Source of the DNA: Prorocentrum cordatum
Lineage: Eukaryota; Sar; Dinophyceae; Prorocentrales; Prorocentraceae
DNA length: 64,000 nt
Direction: 5' to 3'
Assembly: GCA_963575745.1 (NCBI GenBank)
Contig: CAUYUJ010015268.1
Coordinates: 150,566-214,565, forward strand
Part shown: one piece after another, positions 52,861 through 63,529 of the stretch
Layout: each line of letters starts with the position of its first letter
How positions within the stretch are numbered: position 1 is the first letter of the stretch
The notes under the pieces: model-generated
What the model was told of the DNA's origin: nothing
What the model saw: only the letters and a program-made list of their open reading frames with translations
Database searches by the model: none
Made by a program: the position numbers and the translations under genes

Positions 52861-53673
52861 GGCATTGTGTAAGCCACTTGAATAAACAAACTTACCTTAT
52901 GTACACGTGCGGTGATTTACGCTTCCTGGGGGGGCGTGCGGTGAGTCGCCGCAGGCGTCTTCGCTCATGTCGGGAATAGCCTCGACATCCTACCCCCTCC
53001 TCGTCTTCCTCCACCTCCTCCTCCCTTCTAGTCTTCCTCTTCCGCCTCCTCCTCCTTCTCCCTCTCCTCCCTCTCCTAAGCCCGCCCAGGGGAAAGTTGG
53101 AGGGCAACCGCTATCCACATAACGCCTTGATGTTGTTCGGATCTATCCCAGGCAGCCGGGAGGCTACTTCTTCACACGTGGAGGCCTCTCCGATGGGGTC
53201 CGAGTGGATGGGGCCGCATCTGATCGGTCGTCCGCACCATCCCCAAGCCTCAAGCCTCTGGCGGGGGGCCGTCCCGAGTCTGAAGCCAGCGCCGGGGCCC
53301 ACGGCAGCACCGCTGGCCCGGCCTCCCCCCAGAAGCGCCGAGCTCGTGGCGCGCCCGCGGTGGCCTTCTCGCCCTCTCGGTCCCCTTCTCCTGCAGGCGC
53401 CCGCCGCAGGAGCGAAGAGAAGGCTCGCGTGGCCCCGTCGTCGGGGGGGCCGCGGTCGGGAACCCGTCTTGCTCAGCGCGCCGCGGCGGCGGCCCGGGCG
53501 GCGCGCTGCCCTGCGGGCGGATGGCGCGTCGCTCCGCGCTGGGAGGGGCCCGGGACGTTGACGCCTCGGGGAGTGGGGCGCGGTTGTCGCGTCGCGCCGA
53601 GGCGTTTTGGGCGGAGCGACGCGCCGAGCCCAGGTTCTCAGCCGCAGAGGAACGGAGGAGGGAGCGAGGGGAC

Positions 53674-53842
53674 TACACCCTGCGAAATGCTTAAGAAATC
53701 ATGGGTTAAGAAATTCACAGTCTCAGAATTTGAATAAACATCCAGAAAGCCCATTCAAATCTTATGATCTACATTGAAACATTAAGAATAATCGAGACTC
53801 TGGCCGAAAACTTAGGTTTTCTTAAGCATCGCCTAAGGTGTA
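53674..53842. mobile_element. Family E inverted-repeat element, copy 2
   Basis: 169 bp, the same length as copy 1: TACACCCTGCGAAATGCTTA at left, inverted TACACCTTAGGCGATGCTTA at right, with a shared interior TTGAAACATTAAGAATAATC. It lies 28 bp left of B copy 3. Confidence 0.9.
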
Positions 53843-53870
53843 CGGAGAGGGAGCATGGGGCGAGAGAGGG

Positions 53871-54082
53871 CTTGGCGTGCCCGAAGTGGGTACGGGAAAC
53901 GGTGGGTACGATGCCCAACAACTCATGCTGTCCAACACCGACAGCGCCCACTGTTGGGCAGGCGAGCTTGTCTCAACTAGATAACGCCCGCGGCGACACC
54001 GACGACGAATCCTGCGCAAATGGGCAACAACTGCTGTTGGGCATCGTGCACATTCTTGCCGTACCCATTTGGATCGTGCTGA
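53871..54082 (+). mobile_element. Family B inverted-repeat element, copy 3
   Basis: 212 bp. CGTGCCCGAAGTGGGTACGG at left and inverted ACGATCCAAATGGGTACGGC at right. The inner pair GATGCCCAACA and CTGTTGGGCATCGT is preserved, as is CACTGTTGGGCAGGCG. No clear target duplication. Confidence 0.85.
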
Positions 54083-54174
54083 ATGGTGCGTTGCAACATC
54101 AGGGGCGTGCTGGACTTACCCGGGTCTTCCTCGTTCCCAGCTCTTCGTCCTTCTCCACTTCGCCACTGCCACCA

Positions 54175-54212
54175 CCTCCTCCTCCTCCTCCTCCTCCTCC
54201 TCCTCCTCCTCC
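54175..54212. repeat. CTC microsatellite
   Basis: Short CTC tract following a P-like end (TTGCAACATCAGGGGCGTGC at about 54092). Confidence 0.85.
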
Positions 54213-54893
54213 TCTCTGCCTCTTTCTCCTACGATGGAGGAGTAGAACGCGGCTGGGCGCCGCGCAGATTCTTGCGCCCCGCGAAGACCATGACGAGGTA
54301 GATGTTGTCATTGCCGTGGAGCGCCTCTCACGGGCAATCTTAACAGTGAGACCGCGGTCTTCGGGACACGGCGCCCATCCTTCAGAACTGCCAAGGCGGG
54401 ACTGAACCCCGGGCCCCAGCAACAAGGTTCGGGGCCATTGATCCTGGCGAGTGTAAGCCGTTTCGACCAAAAACACTCTTGCGGGCCACGACCTCTCCGT
54501 GAATGCGAACACTGACATCGGGGGCGCGGGAGCTATATTCCGTCCCATCCCTTGAATTTCCCTGGATGGGCGGGGCGTATGTTGGTGACGTCCTTCTGGC
54601 TCTTGACCTTCTTGGATGGGCGTCGACGGTCAGAGCTTTTGCTCGGCGTGTCGCGGCTGACGCCCCCGCGACATGCTGCTGTGCCCTGCGAGCGGATAGC
54701 GTGTCGCTCCGCCCCTTGTGGCGGGAGGCGGGCGAAAACACAGGACGCTGACGCTCGAAACCGGGGGCCAAAGGCGCAAATTGGTGACACATCGCTTTCC
54801 CTTGTAAAAAACAGGGTGCGAACCCCGGTAGAAACACTTTATTGAAACATAAAATGATAACCGGGGAGGGGGGATCAACAACAATGGTTCTTT

Positions 54894-55440
54894 AGAAATT
54901 ATCTGCTCGCGTGCCGTTCAACACTTATATCCCCAACCCTCGATACCCGCCTCTTCGTCTTCGATCGTACCTCCTTGGGGGTATATCTTTCTTACCTGCA
55001 ACGTGTATTCCGTGCAGCTCCTAAGGCAGGGGAAGAGAGGACGGATAGAAAGAATGGAGAAAGGGCAGGCGGTTTGCTGAAGCGTGTGTCCTGCATGAAT
55101 CGCGAGGAAGTCTTGAGCGATAGCGCGATTCCCAAGTAAATCGTGAGATCCACAGCGAGAGGGTGACTCCTGATTGTCGAGGTCGCGGCGTCTGAATACA
55201 TTGCGAAGAAGTCCCACGCGAGAGCGCGATTCCTGTATACGTTGTGAGAAGTCTTGCGCGAGTGCGATTTGGGAATGCATTGTGAGGAAGCAACATGCGG
55301 GAACCGCTGTTGTGGTAAACCGGGGACCAGGAGCACAATTTGGTGACCCCTCACTTTCCCTTGTAAAACAGTGCGAGCCCTTGGAGAAACACTTTAAGTG
55401 AGAACATGCAATGGTTACCGGGCAGGGGAAATCAACAACA
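54894..55440 (+). repeat. Composite repeat Q, copy 3
   Basis: GTTCAACACTTATATCCCCA, CTTGGGGGTATATCTTTCTT, then degenerate units with AGCGCGATTCC and GCGAGGAAGT, ending GAACCGCTGTTGTGGTAAAC and CGGGGACC. 55450-56080 after it has no supported gene. Confidence 0.7.
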
Positions 55441-56089
55441 TTTATGGGTTAAAATGACAGTTCAAGACCAACAGCAACAATCCGCACCGCGGAAGCCCAC
55501 TTCAGCCACGCACCAAAGAACAATGAATGACCATTCGGCCCACATAAATGATAGCATGCGAAGAAGACGAAGCGCACAGACTATGTGTACCGACATTTTC
55601 CGCTATGTGTGAGAGAAGGTGCAGAAGCGACATGCATTCGATGTGTACAGGCCTTATCCGGAATCTTTTTGTGTCACAGTCGTGGGGCAGCCCTGGCCCC
55701 CCGAGGTGAACCGACCAAACAACGACACACAGGCTTTGGAGCGAAATGGGTGCGCCTTCCACCTTGTCTTACGTCGTGGGTTGTCGGTGGGTGTGCCTTC
55801 TGCTTCATTCTGGCTACTTGGTGGATAATTATCTGAAAGCGTGGGCCCGTGCTTGAAGACGCTCGCCTCCCCGCAAGGGATGCCTCCCACCCAACCTGGA
55901 TTCGATCGGCTCAGAAATGGGCATTGGGGCGAGGAGGGGGTTGAAAGCCAGCGATTGCTATCGACCACCCCCCGTCTTAGGTCACCAGGTTCGGGCACCC
56001 ATTCAATCCATCATAGCTGAGTTTCAGGGTGACACGGGCCCTCCCGAGCCCTAATAGTCCAGCCGAGACAATCCTTCTCCCTCCTCTTC

Positions 56090-56152
56090 CTCCTGTCCTC
56101 CTCCTCCTCACCCTCCTCCTCCTCCTCCTCCTCCTCCTCCTCCTCCTCCTCC
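56090..56152. repeat. CTC microsatellite
   Basis: CTC tract immediately downstream (minus strand) of the candidate exon at 56153-56277. Confidence 0.9.
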
Positions 56153-56277
56153 CTCATTCTGAGGGCCTCCAGCGCGTGCGCCACGTGGGGGCTCTGGGGC
56201 GTGTGCAGGAGCAGCAGGAACTCGCGGTCGAGCGACAGCAGCGCGCTGGTGCCCTTCACGGACCGCTTGGCGATGAC
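56153..56277 (-). CDS. Candidate coding exon with very strong codon bias
   Basis: The minus frame VIAKRSVKGTSALLSLDREF then LLLLHTPQSPHVAHALEALR has G or C in practically every third position, stronger than in either alternative frame. Possible acceptor TGGGGAG|GTCATC; possible donor at CTCAG|AATGAG or slightly beyond. Element I copy 2 lies 15 bp upstream and a microsatellite directly downstream, so the neighbouring exons would be distant. The amphipathic helical look is not enough to name a family. Confidence 0.5.
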
Positions 56278-56292
56278 CTCCCCAGGGGACGC

Positions 56293-56504
56293 ACGGTCGG
56301 GCACTGCTGCTCAGCGTGTCGCAGCGGCGGCCTTGGCCACACGCCACGCCCTGATGGCGTGTTGCTGCGCTCCGCGGAGCGGGAGGCTCGGACAGACGTT
56401 GACGCCTGGGGACTGCGGCGTGGGTAGCGTGTCGGGCGTGTCGCGCCGAAGCGCGGTGGGACAGGGCTGGCTGCGCGACACGCTGAGCCCAAATTCCTGA
56501 CCGT
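56293..56504 (+). mobile_element. Family I inverted-repeat element, copy 2
   Basis: 212 bp. ACGGTCGGGCACTGCTGCTC at left and inverted ACGGTCAGGAATTTGGGCTC at right, both followed by AGCGTGTCGC. Interior GTGTCGCGCCGAAGCGCGGT as in copy 1. Confidence 0.85.
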
Positions 56505-56924
56505 CGGGGCGCGGCTGGGAGGGGAGACCCACATCTCCGACGATGCGTCTGTACCAATCGGGACGGTTTTTTCGACTTCGGCTTCCTGGGCCCGTTCCCG
56601 CGCTCCGGCACAATGAAAACCTGGCCTGGGATGAAACACTACTTGAGCAGGCCGAAAGATTTTCCTCTTGAGGCCCACATGACACATGCGAAGTGTCGTT
56701 GATTTTAGCGGATGCGGACGCAGCGATCATATCGCGCTCGCGTCGAGGTGGGGCGTGGCATGTGTTATGGGATGCTGCGGGAGTTGGCAAGGCCCGCTGT
56801 GGCGCTCGAACACCCACATGTTATGGAGGTTGCGGGAGTTGGCCGGGCCCCTTGTGTTGTGTCTCTCAGTAGGGGAACCCCTCCCCAGTATAATCAGAGC
56901 TTGGGCTGCAGGTCCTTGGCTCCG

Positions 56925-57095
56925 TGGATCCATTTCCCCTTGGGGCCCTTGTATTACTTATTATTACGATAAATTGGTTCCAGGAGAAGAATTGGATCCA
57001 CGAAGCTTCCACGCCAAAAAAATGGATCCAGAAGACATGGAAATTGGATCCACGTGACTCTCGCACACGCGTAATTGGATCCAAATGGATCCATG
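56925..57095 (+). repeat. Cluster of TTGGATCCA-like motifs
   Basis: Six GGATCC palindromes in 170 bp, most as TTGGATCCACG or ATGGATCCA, at irregular spacing. Function unknown. Confidence 0.7.
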
Positions 57096-57384
57096 CGTTC
57101 CCATGCAAGAGGAAAAACTTTCGGCCTGGGGATGTACTCCCGGGGAAAGGGTCGGGACCTCTGAGACCGCGGACTGCTTTGTGTCTGACTTTCGCTCTGG
57201 AGGGGCCATCTAAGATGCGGCGGCTTCTCGGAAGCTGGGCGAGGGCTGGCAAATCCGTGGCTGCTAAAACGATCCTCCCGGAAAAACAAACAACTTCCTG
57301 GAATAAACTCAGCGCGCGAAATAACAAACGGGCTGCTTTCGGGGATGGCCAGACCTCTCTTTAGTACAACGTGGTTTAGTGAAA

Positions 57385-57535
57385 ACGACCCGAGGCCCAA
57401 ACCTGGCGGGCGCAGGCCTGGAAAATGACGGCCACGGCGCCCTCTCGAAGGCGGAACACGGACAATTCACGAATCGGCGTGTCACTGTTGATGGTTCTGT
57501 CCACCCCCGATGCTTCCTGGAAGGAAAAACGATTC
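57385..57535 (+). repeat. Dispersed repeat V, copy 2
   Basis: Counterpart of 18750-18960, ending at the GGA microsatellite. Confidence 0.5.
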
Positions 57536-57538
57536 CCA

Positions 57539-57615
57539 GGAGGAGGAGGAGGAGGAGGAGGAGGAGGAGGAGGAGGAGGAGGAGGAGGAGGAGGAGGAGG
57601 AGGAGGAGGAGGAGG
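57539..57615. repeat. GGA microsatellite
   Basis: Pure GGA tract. Confidence 0.95.
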
Positions 57616-57776
57616 TGAGCCTCGTCGGCCAGCAGCCGACCCCCCCGGTTCTGCCAGGGGGCGCTGCCGAGGCCGACGCGGCCCCGCCGCACCGAGGGCG
57701 GGGCAGGAGGAGAAGAGGGGGGCGGCGGGAGGAGGGATGGACGAAGGGGGAGAGGGGGAGGGCGAGGGAGCAGGGA

Positions 57777-57965
57777 AGGGATGGATGGATGGATGGATGG
57801 ATGGATGGATGGATGGATGTGGTGATGGTGATTGTGATGATGATGATGATGATGATGGTGATGATGATGCTGATGATGGTGATGATGGTGGTGATGATGA
57901 TGATGATGGTGGTGGTGATGATGATGGTGATGATGGTGGTGGTGAGGTTGGTGGTGATGATGGGT
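57777..57965. repeat. ATGG and GAT microsatellites
   Basis: About ten ATGG units pass into GATGAT/GGTGAT repeats. The long minus-strand frame over this area is an artefact. Confidence 0.95.
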
Positions 57966-60245
57966 GATGGTGATAACGACGATGATGATGACGAGGATGA
58001 GGGCAGCCAGGGAAGGCAGTGCTGCACCTCCCGGCCCCGTGCCTTGCATTTGCAAAGTTGCTTCGGCCGGTGTGCGATGTCCACTGCCTGACAATGATGA
58101 GGATGGGGCAGCGAGAGGGTGAGAGGGATGGAAGGATGTAAGAAAGGGCGGAGGAAAGGTGAGAAACAAGATGACGTGAAAACCCCTGGAGACCCACCAG
58201 AACACCCCCCCAAACCCTCTGAACCCTATAGGCTCTTTTCAGACAATTCCACTCGCTCCTCCTCTTCGTCCCCTCCTGCCTCCCTTCCTCTCCCCTCCCT
58301 CCCTCCACCCGCCTCCTGGAGGAGCCTCTGCGAACAACTCGAGGCCTCTTCCCCGAACAGTGCTCGCACTCGTGGGCTCCTGTTGCTCCTCCTGGAGCCA
58401 AGTCTGCTGGGTATGCCGCGGTGTCGCCCGGTGGGCGGCCGTGGGCACGTCGTGGGCGCCCTGGCCGGGCCTGCCGAAGTGTCGCTTTCACGGGGGCCAC
58501 GTGCGCTGACAGGGTACGGCAGGAGCTCGACCACCAGAAACCTTCCACAAGACGGCCATCCCTGAGGCCCCACAGGAAATCCGTGGACTTTTGGTGTGGG
58601 GATGCCACGTTGTCCATTGCAAGACCGTCGAGATCCAAGGAAACCAGGGCACCCTGGAGGCAAGCCGGGCGTTTCTTGGCGTGGGTCTCCACTGTGTGCC
58701 GAAGTCTTCGCCTCAGTGGGCGACCCTGGGCGCCTCGTGGACGCGCCCAGTGCGCTGGCCGGACGTGCCGAGTTTTGTCGCCCAGGTGGGCGGCCGCGGG
58801 CATCTCGTGGGCGCCCCGAGCTGCTGGCGCGGCAGCGCTTACGCAGGGCAGCGTGCGCCGCGTGGCTCACATCGCAGGGATGGAACCACACTGCTTGCAC
58901 CACACAGCTTGCGCCGCGCACAGCTTGCACAATACTGCCTGCAGCAGTAGCATGTACGTCACGTATGAATACATATCTGTACACGAATCCCGCCGTCGTT
59001 TCCTCCACTCCCACTTTCTTCCATTCCACCGCCTTTTCGTCGTCACGGTTCCCCTCCTGGTATTCATCCTCATCGCCTCCTCTTCCCCCCTATCTTCGCT
59101 ATCATCTTCATCCTGATTCTTCGTACTTCTCAAACACACATGCGCACACACGGTACGACCAGAAAACCATGCCTTTATTCGTCGTCGTTCGTGTATCGTT
59201 CTCTTCGTTTTCGCCAAAAGTTATGGCATGATAACCGGGGCCGCACCGGATTTCACTGGGCTCGGAACAGACCCATATCCCGAATATTCCTCTGGCACTT
59301 CATTAAGACTCGAGTCGAGTTTCGATCGGAACGGGGCACACGTCCGATCCAGAAAAACCCCTTCAGAACATTAGGATCTCAAGGGGATCGGGGCAAATCC
59401 CATATCTAGATGATTATATTGGAATCGCATCAAAAGACAACCAGTGGGAAGGAGCACGCATCGCATCCAGAGGGTTCTCAGTGGGTTCGTAAGGATTATA
59501 CTGCGACGTCGATCGTAAATAAACCAGATCTGATTTCCAGTGGACTCCAATTGGGCGTGGGCGGGGGAATTTGTACCACCTTAAGGAGATTCTTGTTGGA
59601 TTTGAACAAAACTCCCCCACAATGCACCGCCAGGAAAGTTACAACAGAATCGACAAAACGATCGTCTTGAATGATGTGCAGACGGCCACGCCCAAAGAGG
59701 ATCATTAAGTGACATTCGCGTTTCAATGTTGGCAGCGTGCGCAGGCGTGCACCAAGGGCCAAATTATTGATATGCCATGCTTTGGCTTGCGCGCCCGGTG
59801 GGAACATTGGGAGGCGGACCCCGGTTAATGCCCGGGTGCTCTTCCAAACTGATCCTTCACAACGCCGCTGGCGTGGGCTGTTCCACGCTCTGCCGAGCGA
59901 CTTCGTTCCCACAACCGGATGGCTAACATGCATCGCGCAATGCAGACGAGATTCTCTTCCTTAACATTGACAAGCGGATGTCGCTTGATGCGACGGGCCC
60001 CGCCTGGTCTGATTCAACATCGTTTCGGCTCCCATCCCTGTGCCACTGTTGATTTTTTCACGGGGATGTATGTCACTCGGAATGGAGCAGACCCCAGACC
60101 CAACATATTTCTAAGGCGTCATGGCGGGTTCCAACATGGGACTTCTTCCAACGCTGGTTAAACTTTATAGCATCAATTACCATCTTCATCATCACGTTTA
60201 CCAGGTCTGTGTGCGCGAGTGAGACAGATACGCATATCGCCTGTT
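57966..60245. other. Stretch with no supported gene
   Basis: 58430-58850 holds loose repeats of GTGGGCGGCCG-GGGC and CGTGGGCGCCC. From 59220 the sequence is AT-richer with recurring GATCGGAACGGGGCAC-like and GGATTTGAACA-like fragments, some recurring near 60790-60990. No frame has convincing codon bias. Confidence 0.5.
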
Positions 60246-60460
60246 ATATATATATATATATATATACACGGAGAGAGAGAAATACATATAAATAACGACA
60301 GAGAGAGATAGATAGAGAGAGAGAGATAGAGACAACGATGTATACATATATATATATAGAAAGAGAGACACATGAAAATGAGAGAGAGGGAGAGAGAAAT
60401 AGAGACATAGGGACAGAGAGAGAAAGAGAGAGAGAGAGAGAAATGGAGAGAGACAGATAA
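60246..60460. repeat. TA tract and GA-rich microsatellite
   Basis: TA dinucleotides (60246-60266), then AGAGAG/GATAGA repeats to about 60460. 60461-61140 has no supported gene. Confidence 0.9.
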
Positions 60461-61188
60461 TCATGTATAGCTCTCCTCTCTCCTTGGTTTTTCTCTAACC
60501 TCATTCACTTGTCGCTGACGCAAAATGGGAGGGTCGTTGGTTACTTTTCTCTCTTCTCCTTATCCCCCTAGCCTTCTCCACTCTGGCATTGCATCCTCCT
60601 GCTCTCTTCCCCGCCCCCGCGCGCCAAACCATGTATTATTCGTTGTTCGGTTGTCGTCCTCCTCCTTCTCGTCCTCGTCCTTCTTCTCTCTTTCCAAATA
60701 TCATGAGGCTCGCATGTGATTCCATTTCGGAAGGAACATCTCTCATATGCATAATAATTGTTGGTATCTAAGGAAGGATATAACTGGATTTTGATCGAAA
60801 CAGAGCATGCATCAGACCCGGGGGGGTCCTATTAGATCTGAATCGGATCCGATTGTGATCTCACTAGGGACGGAACGTACATCAGACAGAATGGATGCTC
60901 ATTTGATATGAACGGGGTTGTCATCGGGCCCCAGCAGTTACGGGTCATATCGTTGGTCGAAGGGAGTCTTGCTGGATTTGCTCAGGGCCGCAATATGACG
61001 TTTTCAGGCGGCAGATCCACATAACTCTAAAGTGACAAATCCCAAATTCAGAATATTGGATCCGAGTAGAGGTACAACCGAAAAATTCAATCCGCTGACC
61101 CCGGAGGCGCGCGCGACGTCGTTATTCACTACCCATCTCCCCCTGGCACCGCCCGCCCCCTCTCTGGATCGTTTGTTCTTGGGGCCCC

Positions 61189-62606
61189 TCATTCGACAGT
61201 TTCTCCGCCCCGCCCCATCCTCCGGCCGTCGACCTCGTTGGGCCTCCCACCCCCCTGGGGCCATCGTTCTTTGGACTTCCCGCTCGATAATTTCCCCGCC
61301 CAGGCTCGACCCAGACTCCTACCTGGTCCAACCCCCGCGCCACCCTTTGGAGCTTTGTTTTTGGGCCCCCCCCCCGCCGGCGCCCGCTCTCTCTCTGGAC
61401 TTCTGTTCTTGGGCCCCCCCAGCCGGCATATTCGCCCCCCGGCATCCGCCCCGGCCCCCCTGGACCTTTGTTCTTGGGCCCCCCAATCCGGCAACTCTTC
61501 GCTGGGGGCCCGCCCCGAGCCCCCGCCGGGCGACCGCCTCGTCACTTCTGTTAACTCTGGATCTCTCCCACCCGGCAATTTCAAACCCGGGCCCTGCCCC
61601 AACCTCCCACCCGGCCAACGCCTTGTCGCCGCCTGGCCCCGGCGCCGGGCCGCCGCCTCGTCGCCGACAGGCCCTGGCGCCTCACTCGGCGCGCCTCGCT
61701 TCTGCGATTTGTTCGACGTTCCCCGCCGAGATTGTTTGTCCAGCTTCGCGCTTCTGCTCGAAACGTCCATTGCGTCGCTGCTTCCCGGCCCCTCGCGCAG
61801 TCGTTTTTTCGCTCGGCCGCCCGCTGAACTCCCTCTCCTTTCCCCGTCGCGACTTTCGCGTCCGATGCGCTTCCGCGCGCCGCGCTTCGCCGTCTTGGCG
61901 CTTCCTTCTTCTTCAAATCCTCGACGGCCGTCGGCGTCCTCGGAAAACAATGCGGCAATGTGCTCGCTGCAACACTTCCCGTCTCGCTTCCGAGATACCG
62001 CGCGCCCCTTGCACTTCCGCTGCGCGGTTTCCGCGCCCGTGCGCATCCGCGGGGGGAACTGGCCCTCTGCCTTTGACGTCTCGCGCGCGCTGCGCAATTT
62101 CACCCCTGCGCGCGCGGCCTTCGCCTTCGCGCTTCTTTCGCAGGTGCCCTCCTCAATGCCAGCGTGACATCTCTGCTCCGACATCGCCGTTTCCGACTGC
62201 GCGTTCGCGGAGAATTCTTTCCTGACCTTCCCGATCCCGCGGCCTCCGCGCCGCAGTGTCCTCGCCGCGCCCGCCCGCGCCTTCTCCCCCTCGCTCGCTG
62301 CCTTCCCGCGCTGCGCGCGCCGGCGCTCGTCGTTGCTCCAGTCTGGCCCGGGGAGGTCGCCCGTCAACTTGTCGCGTCTGCGGCGAGGGCGCATCGAGCG
62401 TCGCCTCGGCTCTTCGCGCTCGCCGCGCCTCAAATGCCGCGGCGAACTGCATCTCGCGAGGAATCTCCTCGCCGCCGTCTCCTCCGAAGATCGAGTCGGG
62501 CTTCGCCGAAGCGCGCGAGCCGCGTCGCGGCCCCGTCGCGATCCACGGAGATGCTCTGCTGCCCACTGTTGGGCCCGGCGCGGGCATTCCGGTCGAACCC
62601 GTCCAG
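61189..62606 (-). CDS. Probable C-terminal coding part of right-edge gene: basic, disordered, repeat-bearing
   Basis: A stop-free minus frame runs to a TGA-type end at 61189. Its middle is rich in Lys, Arg, Glu and Ser with biased codons (SANAQSETAMSEQRCHAGIE; ALFSEDADGRRGFEEEGSAK; DKQSRRGTSNKSQKRGAPSE). About 61640-61190 is a tandem repeat with a period near 75 bp, that is 25 codons, giving recurring GGPKN-like units. The first part has two competing frames: the one obtained by removing element B4 (KPDSIFGGDGGEEIPREMQF) has better bias up to about 62400, and the other after that, so a further splice or frameshift is likely. Function unknown; the composition suggests a nuclear or nucleic-acid-associated protein. 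Confidence 0.45.
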
Positions 62607-62971
62607 TTTGGGCGCCCGACATGGGCACCGAAAAGATGGGTACGACTCCCAAGAACAGGTGTTGCCCCAAACCAACGGCGGCCGCTGTTGGGCAGGCGGC
62701 CTTCCGTCTCAAATGTGCACGGGCCGCGGCGGCGCGGACAGCGAGTCCTGTTCAAAATGAACAAGAACTGTCGTTGAGCATTGTGCCCACTCTTTCCCTG
62801 ACCTTCCCGAGAGCTATTTTTTAGCACTGGAGACCTAAAAACCTAAAAAACCGGGCGAAACAGCCCAAAACCAAGACGCAGAATAGCTCTGGGATAGGTT
62901 TTTATAAGTCGGGTGCTATTTTTTGGCCCTCCTGGAAGGTCAGGGTTCCGTGCCCATCTCGTTCGGGCAGA
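62607..62971 (+). mobile_element. Family B inverted-repeat element, copy 4, interrupting a coding region
   Basis: TTTGGGCGCCCGACATGGGC at left; inverted TCTGCCCGAACGAGATGGGC at right. Perfect five-base target duplication TCCAG (62602-62606 and 62972-62976). Removing the element and one TCCAG joins open minus-strand coding sequence in a single frame. A second element (62798-62943) is inserted in its right arm. Confidence 0.9.
62798..62943. mobile_element. Nested element inside family B copy 4
   Basis: 146 bp with inverted ends CTGACCTTCC/GGAAGGTCAG and, further in, GCTATTTTTTAGCAC against GTGCTATTTTTTGGC. TTCC lies on both sides or within two bases. The uninterrupted counterpart in B copy 1 is ATTCTTTCCGTGCCCATC. 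Confidence 0.8.
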
Positions 62972-62999
62972 TCCAGGTGTAGGGGGAACACAAACCTAC

Positions 63000-63329
63000 C
63001 TCGCTTTTGACCACCCTCGCTTCCAAGAGATACCAAACGATGCCAAATTGCAGCCTGTACTGGTCAGGCCGCTTGACGAGGAAGCGCGTGGTATGGCTTG
63101 GTTTTGCCCGGAAGCGAAAGCGGGGTAGGTAATTCACGCTCTGAAGGTGGGCAGCCGCGTCTCCCGGGGGCGACGCCGCACTGCCGACTGTGGAAGTGCT
63201 TGCGCCTGCATGTCCGCGCGCGCGGGGGGGCCCGCCTCCCGCGGCCCGCGCCTCGGGCTGGCGCCGATCCGTGCGAGGGCCCCGACGGCCCGGCCCCCCG
63301 ACTTTGCCGGGGCGCGTCCGCGCCGCCGC
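63000..63329 (-). CDS. Right-edge gene, exon B
   Basis: 110 codons in phase 0 between acceptor GATCCAG|GCG and a strong donor AGCGAG|GTAGGT. A Pro/Gly/Arg-rich first half is followed by an ordered-looking segment NYLPRFRFRAKPSHTTRFLV then KRPDQYRLQFGIVWYLLEAR. I do not recognise the protein. Part of the opposite strand also reads as a plausible peptide, but it lacks continuity with neighbours. Upstream of it the D2 element separates it from exon A. Confidence 0.6.
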
Positions 63330-63334
63330 CTGGA

Positions 63335-63529
63335 TCGGGTCGGGCGAAAGGGGGGGATAGCAAAGGGGGGGTTTGAGAATCAGCTCACGTAGCTGATTTT
63401 CCCGGCGCCTCCCGGCGCCGGAGGCGGCTATGTATCGAGGAATGGCCCCCTCGGTGGGGCCGAAACCAGCTGCATGCAGCAAATTTCGTAACCCCCCCTT
63501 TCCCAATCCCCCCCTTGCGCCCGGCCCGA
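63335..63529 (+). mobile_element. Family D inverted-repeat element, copy 2, in a coding region
   Basis: 195 bp, the same length as copy 1 and differing at about six positions. Perfect target duplication CTGGA (63330-63334 and 63530-63534). On the minus strand this target is TCCAG, so each copy supplies a CAG. Removal restores ...DALQ|AAART... in one frame, which is what an intron created by insertion would look like. Confidence 0.95.

Noticed and set aside
53260-53460. Plus-strand Ser/Pro/Arg-rich frame (SPQKRRARGAPAVAFSPSRS)
   Set aside because: Low-complexity, codon bias close to background, and it runs into an I-family fragment.
57376-58803. 475-codon open frame on the minus strand
   Set aside because: Runs through GGA, ATGG and GAT microsatellites; no codon bias outside them.
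62913-63128. Plus-strand peptide YLAFDHPRFQEIPNDAKLQP opposite exon B
   Set aside because: Looks protein-like but has no continuation past TAG or across the element; the minus frame continues through exons A and B with consistent phase.
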